Positions 1-7,218 of a stretch of 8,682 nt of DNA are shown here, one piece after another. The translations under genes and the position numbers were made by a program. This stretch comes from Bacteroidia bacterium (GTDB taxonomy: Bacteria > Bacteroidota > Bacteroidia > Bacteroidales > Azobacteroidaceae). The notes beneath the pieces are model-generated. The model was not told the DNA's origin. It worked only from the letters and a program-made list of their open reading frames with translations, and did no database searches. Numbering within the stretch: position 1 is the stretch's first letter; each line of letters opens with the position of its first letter. Where the stretch lies: contig BNTT01000136.1 of NCBI GenBank assembly GCA_025996815.1, forward strand, positions 1 through 8,682, written 5' to 3'.

Positions 1-1
1 T

Positions 2-328
2 AATGCGGTAACGCCGGAAGGTGAAGACCCAACAGACCCAACGGACCCAACGGACCCAACGGATCCAACAGACCCGACAGATCCAACGGACATCAACAAA
101 GTGGAAGAAGTTGCAGCAGTGAAGTTGTATCCCAACCCTGTAATCGACATTGTAACGATTACCGGCTTGCAAGGCAACGAAACGATACGTTTCTATGATG
201 CAAACGGTCGCGCAGTGCTCACGCACAAAGCGAAAGATTCTGTTGAAGAAATCAAGGTAAGCCAATTGCAAAAGGGTATCTACATCGTGCGCATTGGCAC
301 AAAAGCATTGAAGTTAGTGAAGATTTGA
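2..328 (+). CDS. C-terminal end of a T9SS-secreted protein (Por sorting domain), 5' partial
   Basis: This reading frame is open from the left edge of the window to a TGA at 326-328, so only the last 108 codons of a longer protein are visible. It begins with N-A-V-T-P-E-G-E, then seven Asp-Pro-Thr triplets (26-88), then about 75 residues with the pattern of the type A C-terminal sorting domain of type IX secretion. That pattern is an LYPNP motif (VKLYPNPVID), a central FYDANGR strand, and the closing strand KGIYIVRIG followed by a short basic tail (KALKLVKI). In this family the domain directs the protein across the outer membrane and is then cleaved, leaving the protein released or attached to the surface. 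The acidic, proline-rich stretch is probably a flexible linker between the unseen functional domain and the sorting signal. A GTG at 101 could be taken as a start, but the open frame and the linker upstream show it is internal. The activity of the mature protein cannot be told from here. Confidence 0.88.
   Translation, partial: NAVTPEGEDPTDPTDPTDPTDPTDPTDPTDINKVEEVAAVKLYPNPVIDIVTITGLQGNETIRFYDANGRAVLTHKAKDSVEEIKVSQLQKGIYIVRIGTKALKLVKI
26..88 (+). repeat. Seven tandem 9-bp repeats encoding Asp-Pro-Thr
   Basis: The 9-nt unit GACCCAACG, with variants (GAT for GAC, CCG for CCA, ACA for ACG), is repeated seven times in frame and encodes (DPT)7. The synonymous differences between units show it is not a very recent perfect duplication. 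It sits directly before the sorting domain and looks like an inter-domain linker. Being a short in-frame tandem repeat, it could vary in copy number without breaking the reading frame. Confidence 0.9.
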
Positions 329-350
329 TAAAAAATAAATCTATTGTGCG

Positions 351-387
351 GCAGAGGCGAAGTGATTTCGGCTCTGCTGTTTTTTTT
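351..387 (+). terminator. Rho-independent terminator after the T9SS cargo gene
   Basis: The arm 351-356 (GCAGAG) pairs with 372-377 (CTCTGC). After one G-G mismatch (357/371), 358-362 pairs with 366-370, leaving a 3-nt loop at 363-365. Eight Ts follow (380-387). The hairpin lies 22 nt after the stop of the upstream gene and separates it from the efflux operon. The inner stem includes one G-T wobble. Confidence 0.85.
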
Positions 388-434
388 ACCGAGCAAAATA
401 TCCGATAACCATATATTTTTCAAAAAATTATAAT

Positions 435-442
435 TACCTTTG
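435..442 (+). promoter_or_regulatory. Bacteroidota-type -7 box (TACCTTTG) before the efflux operon
   Basis: TACCTTTG matches the TAnnTTTG -7 consensus of the Bacteroidota primary sigma factor and lies 24 nt before the adaptor start codon. No clear TTTG -33 box is found at the expected 19-21 nt upstream; the region there is A/T-rich (411-420). The promoter may therefore be weak or depend on an activator, which would fit a metal-responsive operon, but no operator is recognisable. Confidence 0.6.
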
Positions 443-466
443 CATCGAATTATTGCATAATTACAA

Positions 467-1576
467 ATGAGAAAAACAATCATATTTATATGCCTGTTGT
501 CATTGTGCGCTTGCGGACACCGTTCCGGCAGTGATGATACGGGCAACCAATCTTTTTCCATCGAAGGAAATCGAATTACTGTGGCGGACAATTCGCCCGT
601 GTTGCAAAACATCGGAATACAGACGGTGAAAACCGGCGATTATCAGCCTGCTTTCACCACTTCCGGCGTGGCGCAAGCCATCACTTCCCACTATGCCGAA
701 ATTGCCTCGCCTTTTGCGGGGCGTATCGTCAAATCGTTTGTGAAACTTGGACAAAAAGTGGCTCCGGGCAGTCCCGTTTTTGCAATCAGTTCGCCCTCGT
801 TTTTTGAAACCGGCAAGGCTTATTTTCAGGCGAAGCAGGAAATGGAACTCGCCCTGAAAAACCTGAACCGCGAGCGGGATTTGCTGGCGCATAAAGTTGG
901 CGTAGCCAAGGATTTTGAAGAAGCCGAAGTCAATTATGAACGCCAAAAGAAAGAATATGAAAACGCTTTGGCTGCTATGAGAGTCTATCAAATCGACCCG
1001 GAGAAGGCAATTCTCGGACAACCCTTGATTGTGCGCTCTCCGATAGCCGGCGAAGTGGTGAAATCCAACATCGTTATCGGTCAGTACTTAAAGGAAGATG
1101 CTGAGGCATTGGCGGTTGTTGCCGATTTGGATAAAATCTGGCTCAAGGCAAATGTCAAAGAAAAAGACATTCCGTTGATGCGCAACATTGCGGATATAAA
1201 AATCAATTTGTCGGCATTGCCCGACACGCCGGTTGTCGGAAAAATTTATTATATCGGCGAACTGCTCGACGAAGAAACCCGCTCGATGGAAATCATCATC
1301 GAATGTGAGAACCGCGAACATTTGATAAAACCGTTTATGTACGGCACTGTGCAGTTTATCAATACGCCGTCGCAGGCGGTGATTATTCCCAATTCTGCTG
1401 TTTTGCAGGAGGAAGAAGGTCGTTACGTGATTGTGAGCGAAGGCGGCAATAAATTCCGGAAAACAAGTGTAACAGTGGCTTCTTCCGATGCAAAGCAGAC
1501 CGTTATCCTTTCCGGCATAAACAGCGGAGAACAAATTGTTGCGGAAGGTGCATTTTACTTTATTGAAGCCCGTTAA
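467..1576 (+). CDS. czcB: Efflux RND transporter periplasmic adaptor lipoprotein (CzcB/CusB family)
   Basis: This is the membrane-fusion (adaptor) subunit that links an inner-membrane RND pump to an outer-membrane channel. The 369-residue protein starts with a lipoprotein signal, MRKTIIFICLLSLCAC, with lipobox L13-C14-A15-C16, so C16 is probably acylated and anchors it to a membrane on the periplasmic side. Two half-lipoyl (barrel-sandwich) segments are visible, around residues 80-108 (SPFAGRIV) and 188-218 (SPIAGEVV). They flank a charged helical hairpin at about 112-180. A beta-barrel (about 220-295, including KPFMYGTV) and a membrane-proximal domain (about 300-369, VIIPNSAVL) follow. Length and domain order are normal for the family. 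There is no obvious His- or Met-rich metal-binding tail and no extra N-terminal metal domain. The next gene, an RND pump, starts 3 nt after the stop, so the two are surely co-transcribed. Metal preference is inferred from the pump. The ATG at 467 is chosen because it gives a complete lipoprotein signal and lies just after the -7 box. Confidence 0.9.
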   Translation: MRKTIIFICLLSLCACGHRSGSDDTGNQSFSIEGNRITVADNSPVLQNIGIQTVKTGDYQPAFTTSGVAQAITSHYAEIASPFAGRIVKSFVKLGQKVAPGSPVFAISSPSFFETGKAYFQAKQEMELALKNLNRERDLLAHKVGVAKDFEEAEVNYERQKKEYENALAAMRVYQIDPEKAILGQPLIVRSPIAGEVVKSNIVIGQYLKEDAEALAVVADLDKIWLKANVKEKDIPLMRNIADIKINLSALPDTPVVGKIYYIGELLDEETRSMEIIIECENREHLIKPFMYGTVQFINTPSQAVIIPNSAVLQEEEGRYVIVSEGGNKFRKTSVTVASSDAKQTVILSGINSGEQIVAEGAFYFIEAR

Positions 1577-1579
1577 GTT

Positions 1580-4500
1580 ATGTTGAAGAAAATTATTTTT
1601 ACATCAATACATCGGCGGGGACTGATGTTCGTATTGTTTATCTTCTTGGCATTGGTAGGCTATTTTTCCTGGTCGAAACTGGCGATTGATGCTTATCCCG
1701 ATATTGCCGACACCTCGGTGCAAATTGTTACGCAAATTCCGGGCTTGGCGGCGGAAGAGATTGAACAGCAGATAAGTATTCCCATCGAACGGGCGATGAA
1801 CGGCATACCGGGCTTGGACGTGATGCGGAGTAAAAACACGTTCGGACTTTCGACGGTCGTTCTGGTTTTCGACGATGGCGTGGAAGATTATTGGGCGCGT
1901 CAGCGTGTTCAGGAGCGATTGACGGATGTGGAGTTGCCTTACGGCGCCGTGCCCGGTCTCAATCCCCTGACTTCGCCCACCGGCGAGATTTTTCGATACG
2001 TCATCGAAAGCGACCGCTTGGATTTACGGGAAATAACCGATTTGCACAAATGGGTGATTATTCCGCGTTTGAAACAGATTACCGGAATTGCCGACGTGAG
2101 CAATTACGGAGGGATTACCACCCAATATCAGATAGAAGTTGACCCCAATAAAATGGAGGAATACGACATTTCTTTGGGCGATATTTCCGAAAAAATAGAG
2201 AAAAATAATATCAATGCCGGAGGAAGTTTGCTGAGTCAGGGCGATTTAAGTTACGTGATACGGGGCATCGGCTTGGTAAAAAATCTTGACGACTTGGGGC
2301 GCATTGTCATCAAAACGGTCAATGGCGTTCCGGTGTATCTGAATGACATCGGGAAATTGAAATACGGCAACCTCGAACGAAAGGGCGTTTTGGGTTTCAC
2401 CGACGACAAACGGAACTATTCCGATGGCGTAGAAGGAATTATACAGATGCTTCGCGGCGAAAATCCTTCGCAGGTGTTGGCGGAAGTGCACAAAGCGGTG
2501 GACGAACTCAACAGCGAAATTCTGCCGGCAGGCACGCATATCCACCCGTTTATGGACCGTACACAATTGGTAAACACCACCTTGCATACCGTTTCCCATA
2601 CCTTGCTGGAGGGAATGATTTTAGTCATTCTGGTATTGATTCTATTCCTCCGAAGCTGGCGAGGCGCGTTGCTCGTTGCGTTGACCATTCCTTTCTCCCT
2701 GCTTATCGCATTTATCCTGATGCACTTTACCGATATTCCTGCCAACCTGCTTTCGCTGGGAGCGATTGACTTCGGGATACTCGTCGATGGTGCCATTGTG
2801 ATGATGGAAACCATTCTGACAAAGCGGGAAAGCCATCCGAAGGAAATGCTGACGGAAGATTCCATACGCGACCGCGCAGCCGAAGTCGCCCGTCCGATAT
2901 TGTTTTCGACGCTCATTATCATCACGGCTTATCTACCCTTGTTCGCTTTTGAACACATTGAAAGAAAACTTTTTACGCCGATGGCTTATACCGTTGGATA
3001 CGCTTTGCTCGGTGCCTTGGCGGTCGCCCTGTTCCTGATTCCGGGATTGGCGTTCTTTGCTTACTTGAAGCCCGAAAAAATAAAGAAAAATCCCTGGTTG
3101 GAAAAATGGACGGAAAAATACCATCATCAGACGGTTCGATTGTTGGAAAAACCTAAAAAAGTAATCGGCGCATTGCTGGTTATTCTTGTCGCGGCAGGTG
3201 TTTTGAGTTATACGGTCGGAAAAGATTTCCTTCCGCCTTTGGACGAAGGGGCGATATGGATTCAGATACAACTTCCGGCAGGCATCTCCATCGAAAAATC
3301 GAAGACAATGGGCGAAGAGTTGCGGAAAACCCTGAAAGAATTTGAAGAAGTTTCCTACGTGATGACGCAGGTCGGACGCGACGATGAAGGCGCGGAAGCA
3401 TTTTCGCTTTCCCACATAGAATGCGGCGTTGGTCTGAAACCCTACAACACATGGAAAAGTGGAAAGACGAAAGCCCAACTGATTGAAGCCATGAATGAAA
3501 AAATTTCTGCCATGCCGGGCTATTCGGCAGGATTTTCTCAACCGATTATCGACATGGTGATGGATATGGTTGCCGGTGCGCACAGCGATTTGGCATTGAA
3601 AATATATGGAGAAGACATTGCCGAAACGCGGCATATTGCCGATAAAATAGTCGGTGCGCTGGCGAAAATTCCGGGCGCTGCCGATGTCGCCATTGAGCAG
3701 GAACCGCCTTTTCCGCAGTTGCAGATTGTTGCCGACCGCGAACGCATCGCCCAATACGGACTGAATGTTTCGGATGTAACCGAATTGATTGAGTTGGCAA
3801 TCGGCGGCGCGCCCATTTCCCAAATATATATCGGAAGTAAGAGCTACGATGTGATTTGTCGTTTCGGCGAAGAACACCGCAATTCGCCGGAGAAAATCGG
3901 CAGTTTGCTGCTCACCACGGCATCGGGTGCGAAGATTCCCTTGTCGCAAGTGGCGGACATCAAGATGACCACCGGCGCAAGCATGATTACCCACGAAATG
4001 AACAAGCGGCACCTGACCATCCGTATCAATCTGCGAGGCATCGATTTGACCGGTTTCCTGAATAAAGCCAACGAAGCCATCCGCACAGACGTTGATTTCA
4101 ACCGGAACGAATTTACGCTCAAATGGGCAGGGCAGTTTGAAAATCAAAATCGCGCCTACGACCGTTTGGGAGCCGTTATTCCTCTGGCTTTGGGCGTGAT
4201 GCTGCTGTTGCTCTTCGGAGCCACCGGCAAATTCCGTCAGGCGGCTTTGATGATGTGCGTCGTACCCTTGGCGGTTTTCGGCGGAATGTTGGCGTTGAAT
4301 GTGCGGGGCATGACGCTCAATGTGTCGTCCGCCGTGGGATTTATTGCGCTGATTGGCGTTGCGATACAAAACGGCGTGATTATGATTTCGCACATCAACC
4401 ACCTGCGCGAAAGCGGAAACGGATTGAAAGAAGCGGTAATAGACGGCACGCGCCACCGGTTTCGCCCGGTGTTGATGACGGCATCGGTAGCGGTGCTCGG

Positions 4501-4663
4501 ACTTTTGCCGGCATCCGTCAGCACCGGCATCGGCTCGGATGTGCAACGCCCGCTGGCAACGGTTATCGTGTATGGCTTGCTGTTTGCTACGGTTATCACG
4601 CTGTATGTTTTGCCGGCATTGTATTATTTAATAGAAAAACGGTATGAGAAGTCTGAACTTTGA
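1580..4663 (+). CDS. czcA: CzcA-type heavy-metal efflux RND pump
   Basis: This is a proton-driven inner-membrane pump of the HME-RND family, 1027 residues long, close to the usual 1030-1060. The first membrane helix (about 14-30) is followed by the typical LAIDAYPDI segment and a periplasmic domain with IPIERAMNGIPG and FGLSTVVLVFDD. A bundle of membrane helices begins near 340. In TM4, D397-F-G-I-L-V-D403-G-A-I-V-M-M-E410 matches the acidic triad of CzcA (D402, D408, E415), which serves in proton relay. That pattern marks the divalent-cation (Zn, Co, Cd, Ni) branch; Cu/Ag pumps of the CusA type lack the first aspartate. The second half repeats the layout: a helix at about 527-545, then a periplasmic domain starting KDFLPPLDEGA, then C-terminal helices including FIALIGVAIQNGVIM. 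It lies 3 nt after the adaptor and 25 nt before the channel gene. No frameshift or missing core residue is visible. The exact metal cannot be fixed from sequence alone. Confidence 0.95.
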   Translation: MLKKIIFTSIHRRGLMFVLFIFLALVGYFSWSKLAIDAYPDIADTSVQIVTQIPGLAAEEIEQQISIPIERAMNGIPGLDVMRSKNTFGLSTVVLVFDDGVEDYWARQRVQERLTDVELPYGAVPGLNPLTSPTGEIFRYVIESDRLDLREITDLHKWVIIPRLKQITGIADVSNYGGITTQYQIEVDPNKMEEYDISLGDISEKIEKNNINAGGSLLSQGDLSYVIRGIGLVKNLDDLGRIVIKTVNGVPVYLNDIGKLKYGNLERKGVLGFTDDKRNYSDGVEGIIQMLRGENPSQVLAEVHKAVDELNSEILPAGTHIHPFMDRTQLVNTTLHTVSHTLLEGMILVILVLILFLRSWRGALLVALTIPFSLLIAFILMHFTDIPANLLSLGAIDFGILVDGAIVMMETILTKRESHPKEMLTEDSIRDRAAEVARPILFSTLIIITAYLPLFAFEHIERKLFTPMAYTVGYALLGALAVALFLIPGLAFFAYLKPEKIKKNPWLEKWTEKYHHQTVRLLEKPKKVIGALLVILVAAGVLSYTVGKDFLPPLDEGAIWIQIQLPAGISIEKSKTMGEELRKTLKEFEEVSYVMTQVGRDDEGAEAFSLSHIECGVGLKPYNTWKSGKTKAQLIEAMNEKISAMPGYSAGFSQPIIDMVMDMVAGAHSDLALKIYGEDIAETRHIADKIVGALAKIPGAADVAIEQEPPFPQLQIVADRERIAQYGLNVSDVTELIELAIGGAPISQIYIGSKSYDVICRFGEEHRNSPEKIGSLLLTTASGAKIPLSQVADIKMTTGASMITHEMNKRHLTIRINLRGIDLTGFLNKANEAIRTDVDFNRNEFTLKWAGQFENQNRAYDRLGAVIPLALGVMLLLLFGATGKFRQAALMMCVVPLAVFGGMLALNVRGMTLNVSSAVGFIALIGVAIQNGVIMISHINHLRESGNGLKEAVIDGTRHRFRPVLMTASVAVLGLLPASVSTGIGSDVQRPLATVIVYGLLFATVITLYVLPALYYLIEKRYEKSEL

Positions 4664-4688
4664 TTTTAATATGATTGTTATGATTTAT

Positions 4689-5965
4689 ATGAAAAAGATA
4701 TTTGTATTGACGATTTTTGCATTTTCATTTGGATTTGCGGCTCATGCACAGCATTTGGAAAAATCGCAACAAACCATTGATTATAAGACCTACATTGAAA
4801 TGGTAGGGAAACAGAATCTCGGTTATGCCTCGGAAAAATTGAATGTGAGCGTAGCCGAAGCCGAATTGAAAGCTTCCAAAGTATTCAACGACCCGGAACT
4901 GAGCGTAGAATACGGCGACAACGATGATAAGCGGATGCAAATGGGACGTTCGGTAGCGGTGGAACTGAGTAAAACGTTTTCCGTTGGGAAACGCGGCGCC
5001 AACATCGACCTCGCCAAAAGTGAAAAGGCATTGAACGAGGCTTTGCTGGAAGATTATTTCCACCGTTTGCGGGCGGAGGCTACGCTGGCTTACCTCGAAT
5101 CGTTGAAACAATCGGAGTTGTATCGCGTAAAAGAAAATTCGTCAGCAACATTCGCCGTTTGGCAGAAGCCGACAGCATGCGTTTCAAATCAGGCAAAATT
5201 ACGGAAGTGGACGCCGTGCAAAGCAAACTCGAAGCGGATATCGCATACAACGACTTGCTTCAGGCGCATACCGAATTATGCAATGCCCATTCTTCCCTTG
5301 GATTATGGACGGGCGTTTTCAACAAAGACATCATTTACCATCCGACCGGAAGTCTGCAAACCAAAGAACGCACTTTCGATACCGAACAACTTTTGCAAAC
5401 GGCTGTGGCAAACCGGGCGGATTTGGCTGCCGCTTTGAAAAATGTGGATGTCGCTGCCAAGGAATTGAAAGTGACCCAACGCGAACGCAACCCGGATTTT
5501 GATATTGCTTTGGGTTATAATTACAACACGGAGGTGCGTAACGAAATCGCCCCCGCCCCAAGGTTCAGCGGCGTAACAGTAGGCGTAGCCGTCCCCTTGA
5601 AGTTTTCCAATGCCAACAAAGGCGCACTCAGAGCCGCCGAATTTCGCAAACAACAAGCGGAGATAAACTACCAACAGGCTGAACTGGAAGTGCAGACTTC
5701 GGTGATGCAAAGCCTGCGGCAATATTTGTCACTGCTCACACAGGTGAAACGCTACGAAACTGGCATGTTAGACAATGCCTTATCCATCCTCAACGGAAAA
5801 ATATACAGCTACGAACGCGGCGAAACGTCACGCATGGAAGTCCTGATAGCCCGACAAACCCACGACGAACTCCGCACGGCGTATATCGAAACGGTTTTCA
5901 ACAGTTTTGCCGCATTGATTGAGTTGGAACGGAATGCTGGGATTTGGGATGTTGCGGTGGAATAG
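4689..5965 (+). pseudogene. TolC/CzcC-like outer-membrane efflux channel, frameshifted
   Basis: This gene encodes the outer-membrane channel partner of the pump and adaptor upstream, but it is split between two frames. The first part (frame of 4689) begins MKKIFVLTIFAFSFGFAAHAQ, a Sec signal peptide with a likely cut after AHA. It continues through a coiled-coil half typical of the outer membrane efflux protein family: SEKLNVSVAEAELKASK, NDPELSVEYGD, then a helix to YRVKE near 5135. After that this frame turns into non-family sequence and stops at 5436-5438. The family-like sequence resumes one frame back as SNIRRLAEADSMRFKSGKI from about 5144 and runs to the TAG at 5963-5965, with the second coiled-coil repeat (NRADLAAALKNVDVA, TQRERNPDFDIALGYNY). 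Adding one base would give 426 codons including the stop, a normal length, so a 1-nt loss fits exactly. Earlier in-frame ATGs (4644, 4671, 4680) are less likely starts because they place extra residues before the signal peptide; 4644 also overlaps the pump gene. It could be a real mutation or a sequencing error. Confidence 0.85.
5129..5143 (+). other. Site of the apparent 1-nt deletion in the channel gene
   Basis: Family-like sequence leaves one frame after V-K-E (5127-5135) and continues in the frame one base back from S-N-I-R-R (5144 on). Two A4 runs lie here, 5129-5132 and 5134-5137. Restoring one A in either gives a continuous helix (V-K-E-K-F-V-S-N-I or V-K-R-K-F-V-S-N-I). No canonical X-XXY-YYZ slippery heptamer is present in the upstream frame, so programmed -1 frameshifting looks unlikely. 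Confidence 0.7.
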
Positions 5966-6258
5966 ATTTTATAAATGACTATCCGCAATCATACCACTAA
6001 ATAGCATTTCCTGTAAACAATTTCTGGTTTTGTCGTGCAAGGACAGCACTTTATTAACCTTAAGTTTGCGGAGAATTTAAAATCCGGGGTAAAATCTTTA
6101 CTTTATCATAATTTTATTTAATTTTTCGGCGATAAAAGTATATAATTATTTTGAGATATGCAAGGGTTTTTATGAAAAAATCAAAATAATTTTCAAATAT
6201 ATTTTGTGGTATCAAATAATATCGTACCTTTGCAGAAAAATTATTTATAAAATATATT
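5966..6258. other. AT-rich intergenic region, no gene seen
   Basis: These 293 nt lie between the efflux operon and the nucleotidyltransferase gene. I find no open frame of meaningful length on either strand, no tRNA-like fold and no repeat. A weak interrupted hairpin (5952-5957 TTGCGG with 5983-5988 CCGCAA, plus an inner ATAG/CTAT pairing) spans the end of the channel gene. It has no T tract, so it is not a convincing terminator. The right end holds the promoter for the next gene. Confidence 0.7.
6203..6232 (+). promoter_or_regulatory. Bacteroidota primary-sigma promoter for the nucleotidyltransferase gene
   Basis: A TTTG -33 box (6203-6206) is followed after 18 nt by TACCTTTG (6225-6232), matching the Bacteroidota TTTG / TAnnTTTG consensus at near-normal spacing. 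The expected transcript start is about 5-8 nt downstream, giving a short AT-rich leader before the ATG at 6259. Confidence 0.75.
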
Positions 6259-7173
6259 ATGAAACCCACATTATTTGTTTTGGCAGCCGGCATGGGCAGC
6301 CGCTACGGAGGATTGAAACAGCTGGACGGACTTGGTCCTAACGGCGAAACAATCATGGATTATTCCATTTTCGACGCTATTCGCGGCGGATTTGGGAAAG
6401 TTGTTTTTGTCATTCGCAAGGATTTTGAGCAGGATTTCCGCGACAAAGTTTTAAAAAAGTATGAGAACAGCATCCCTGTGGATGTCGTTTTTCAAAGTTT
6501 GGACGACTTGCCGCAGGGCTTTTCGGTGCCTGCCGACCGCACCAAGCCGTGGGGCACCAATCACGCCGTGATTATGGGCAAAAAGGCTATCAAAGAGCCA
6601 TTTGCAGTCATCAACGCCGATGATTTTTATGGTCGCGAAAGTTTCAAAATTTTGGCAGACCACCTGATAACGGTAGGCAACACGCCCAACGAATATTCGA
6701 TGGTGGGCTATCGCATAGGCAATACGCTGTCGGACAGCGGCTCAGTGGCTCGTGGCGTGTGCGGAACGGACAAAGACGGCTTCCTGACCACGGTGGTGGA
6801 GCGCACCGACATCCGTCGCTACCCCGACGGGGTTATCAAATACAAGGATGCGGACACCAATTTGTATCCGGTGGAAGACAACACACCCGTTTCGATGAAT
6901 TTCTGGGGCTTCACGCCGGAATATTTCGACTATTCCGAGCAACAGTTCATCGAGTTTTTGACACAAAATCAAAAAACGCCCAACCCCAAAGCCGAGTTTT
7001 TTATCCCGCTGGTGGTTGACCACTTGATTACCACCAAAAAAGCCCGCGTGAAGGTGTTAGACACGCCTTCCAAATGGTTTGGAGTAACTTATGCCGAAGA
7101 CCGCGCTTCGGTGGTGGCAAAAATTCAGGCATTGATTGACAAAGGCGAGTATCCCGCGAAACTAACATTTTGA
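6259..7173 (+). CDS. Sugar-phosphate nucleotidyltransferase family protein
   Basis: This is a 304-residue cytoplasmic protein of the NTP-transferase (nucleotidyltransferase, GT-A-like) superfamily. Such enzymes join an NTP and a sugar- or alcohol-phosphate to give an NDP-activated product and pyrophosphate. The N terminus has the nucleotide-binding signature L8-A-A-G-M-G-S-R15 followed by Y-G-G-L-K20, and the metal-binding N119-A-D-D122-F-Y-G motif. Other family-like features are PWGTNHAV (97-104), near where the base is recognised in relatives, and SMNFWGF (212-218). The C-terminal part (WFGVTYAEDR, 273-282) is characteristic of a subgroup common in Bacteroidota, often annotated simply as nucleotidyltransferase. 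The protein appears complete. It has its own promoter and no close partner gene: the efflux operon ends 293 nt before and thrS follows with a separate promoter. The specific sugar and nucleotide cannot be assigned; glucose-1-phosphate and other hexose or amino-sugar phosphates are all possible. Confidence 0.85.
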   Translation: MKPTLFVLAAGMGSRYGGLKQLDGLGPNGETIMDYSIFDAIRGGFGKVVFVIRKDFEQDFRDKVLKKYENSIPVDVVFQSLDDLPQGFSVPADRTKPWGTNHAVIMGKKAIKEPFAVINADDFYGRESFKILADHLITVGNTPNEYSMVGYRIGNTLSDSGSVARGVCGTDKDGFLTTVVERTDIRRYPDGVIKYKDADTNLYPVEDNTPVSMNFWGFTPEYFDYSEQQFIEFLTQNQKTPNPKAEFFIPLVVDHLITTKKARVKVLDTPSKWFGVTYAEDRASVVAKIQALIDKGEYPAKLTF

Positions 7174-7199
7174 AAACCGCAAATTATTTCGTACCTTTG
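7169..7199 (+). promoter_or_regulatory. Bacteroidota primary-sigma promoter for thrS, overlapping the upstream stop codon
   Basis: TTTG at 7169-7172, 19 nt spacing and TACCTTTG at 7192-7199 form a full consensus promoter. The last two bases of the -33 box are the first two bases of the TGA stop (7171-7173) of the nucleotidyltransferase gene. The predicted transcript start is near 7205, leaving only about 13 nt before the ATG at 7219 or about 28 nt before the ATG at 7234. There is no room for a T-box or other leader regulator downstream of this promoter. Confidence 0.8.
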
Positions 7200-7218
7200 T
7201 CGCCGAAATATCGCTTAG

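Noticed and set aside
101..328. A separate 75-residue gene starting at the GTG at 101
   Set aside because: The frame is open to the left edge and contains a linker repeat leading into a sorting domain. A sorting domain alone would have no cargo, so this is the end of a longer protein.
280..612. Minus-strand open frame covering the terminator and the start of the adaptor gene
   Set aside because: It crosses a clear terminator and promoter region and the adaptor coding sequence, and has no recognisable domain or signal.
2933..4546. Long open frame of 537 codons on the minus strand opposite the pump gene
   Set aside because: It lies entirely within the well-supported czcA coding region, has no recognisable domain, and its His/Arg/Gln-rich composition is what reverse reading of this codon usage gives. 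It is a shadow frame.
5129..5143. Programmed -1 ribosomal frameshift producing the full channel
   Set aside because: The upstream frame has no X-XXY-YYZ slippery heptamer (it reads GTA AAA GAA AAT), and such regulation is not known to me for TolC-family channels. An indel or a sequencing error is simpler.
6061..6068. TAAGTTTG in the intergenic region as another -7 box, perhaps for a small RNA
   Set aside because: The nearest TTTG upstream ends 28 nt away, too far for a -33 box, and nothing gene-like or terminator-like follows before the real promoter at 6203-6232.
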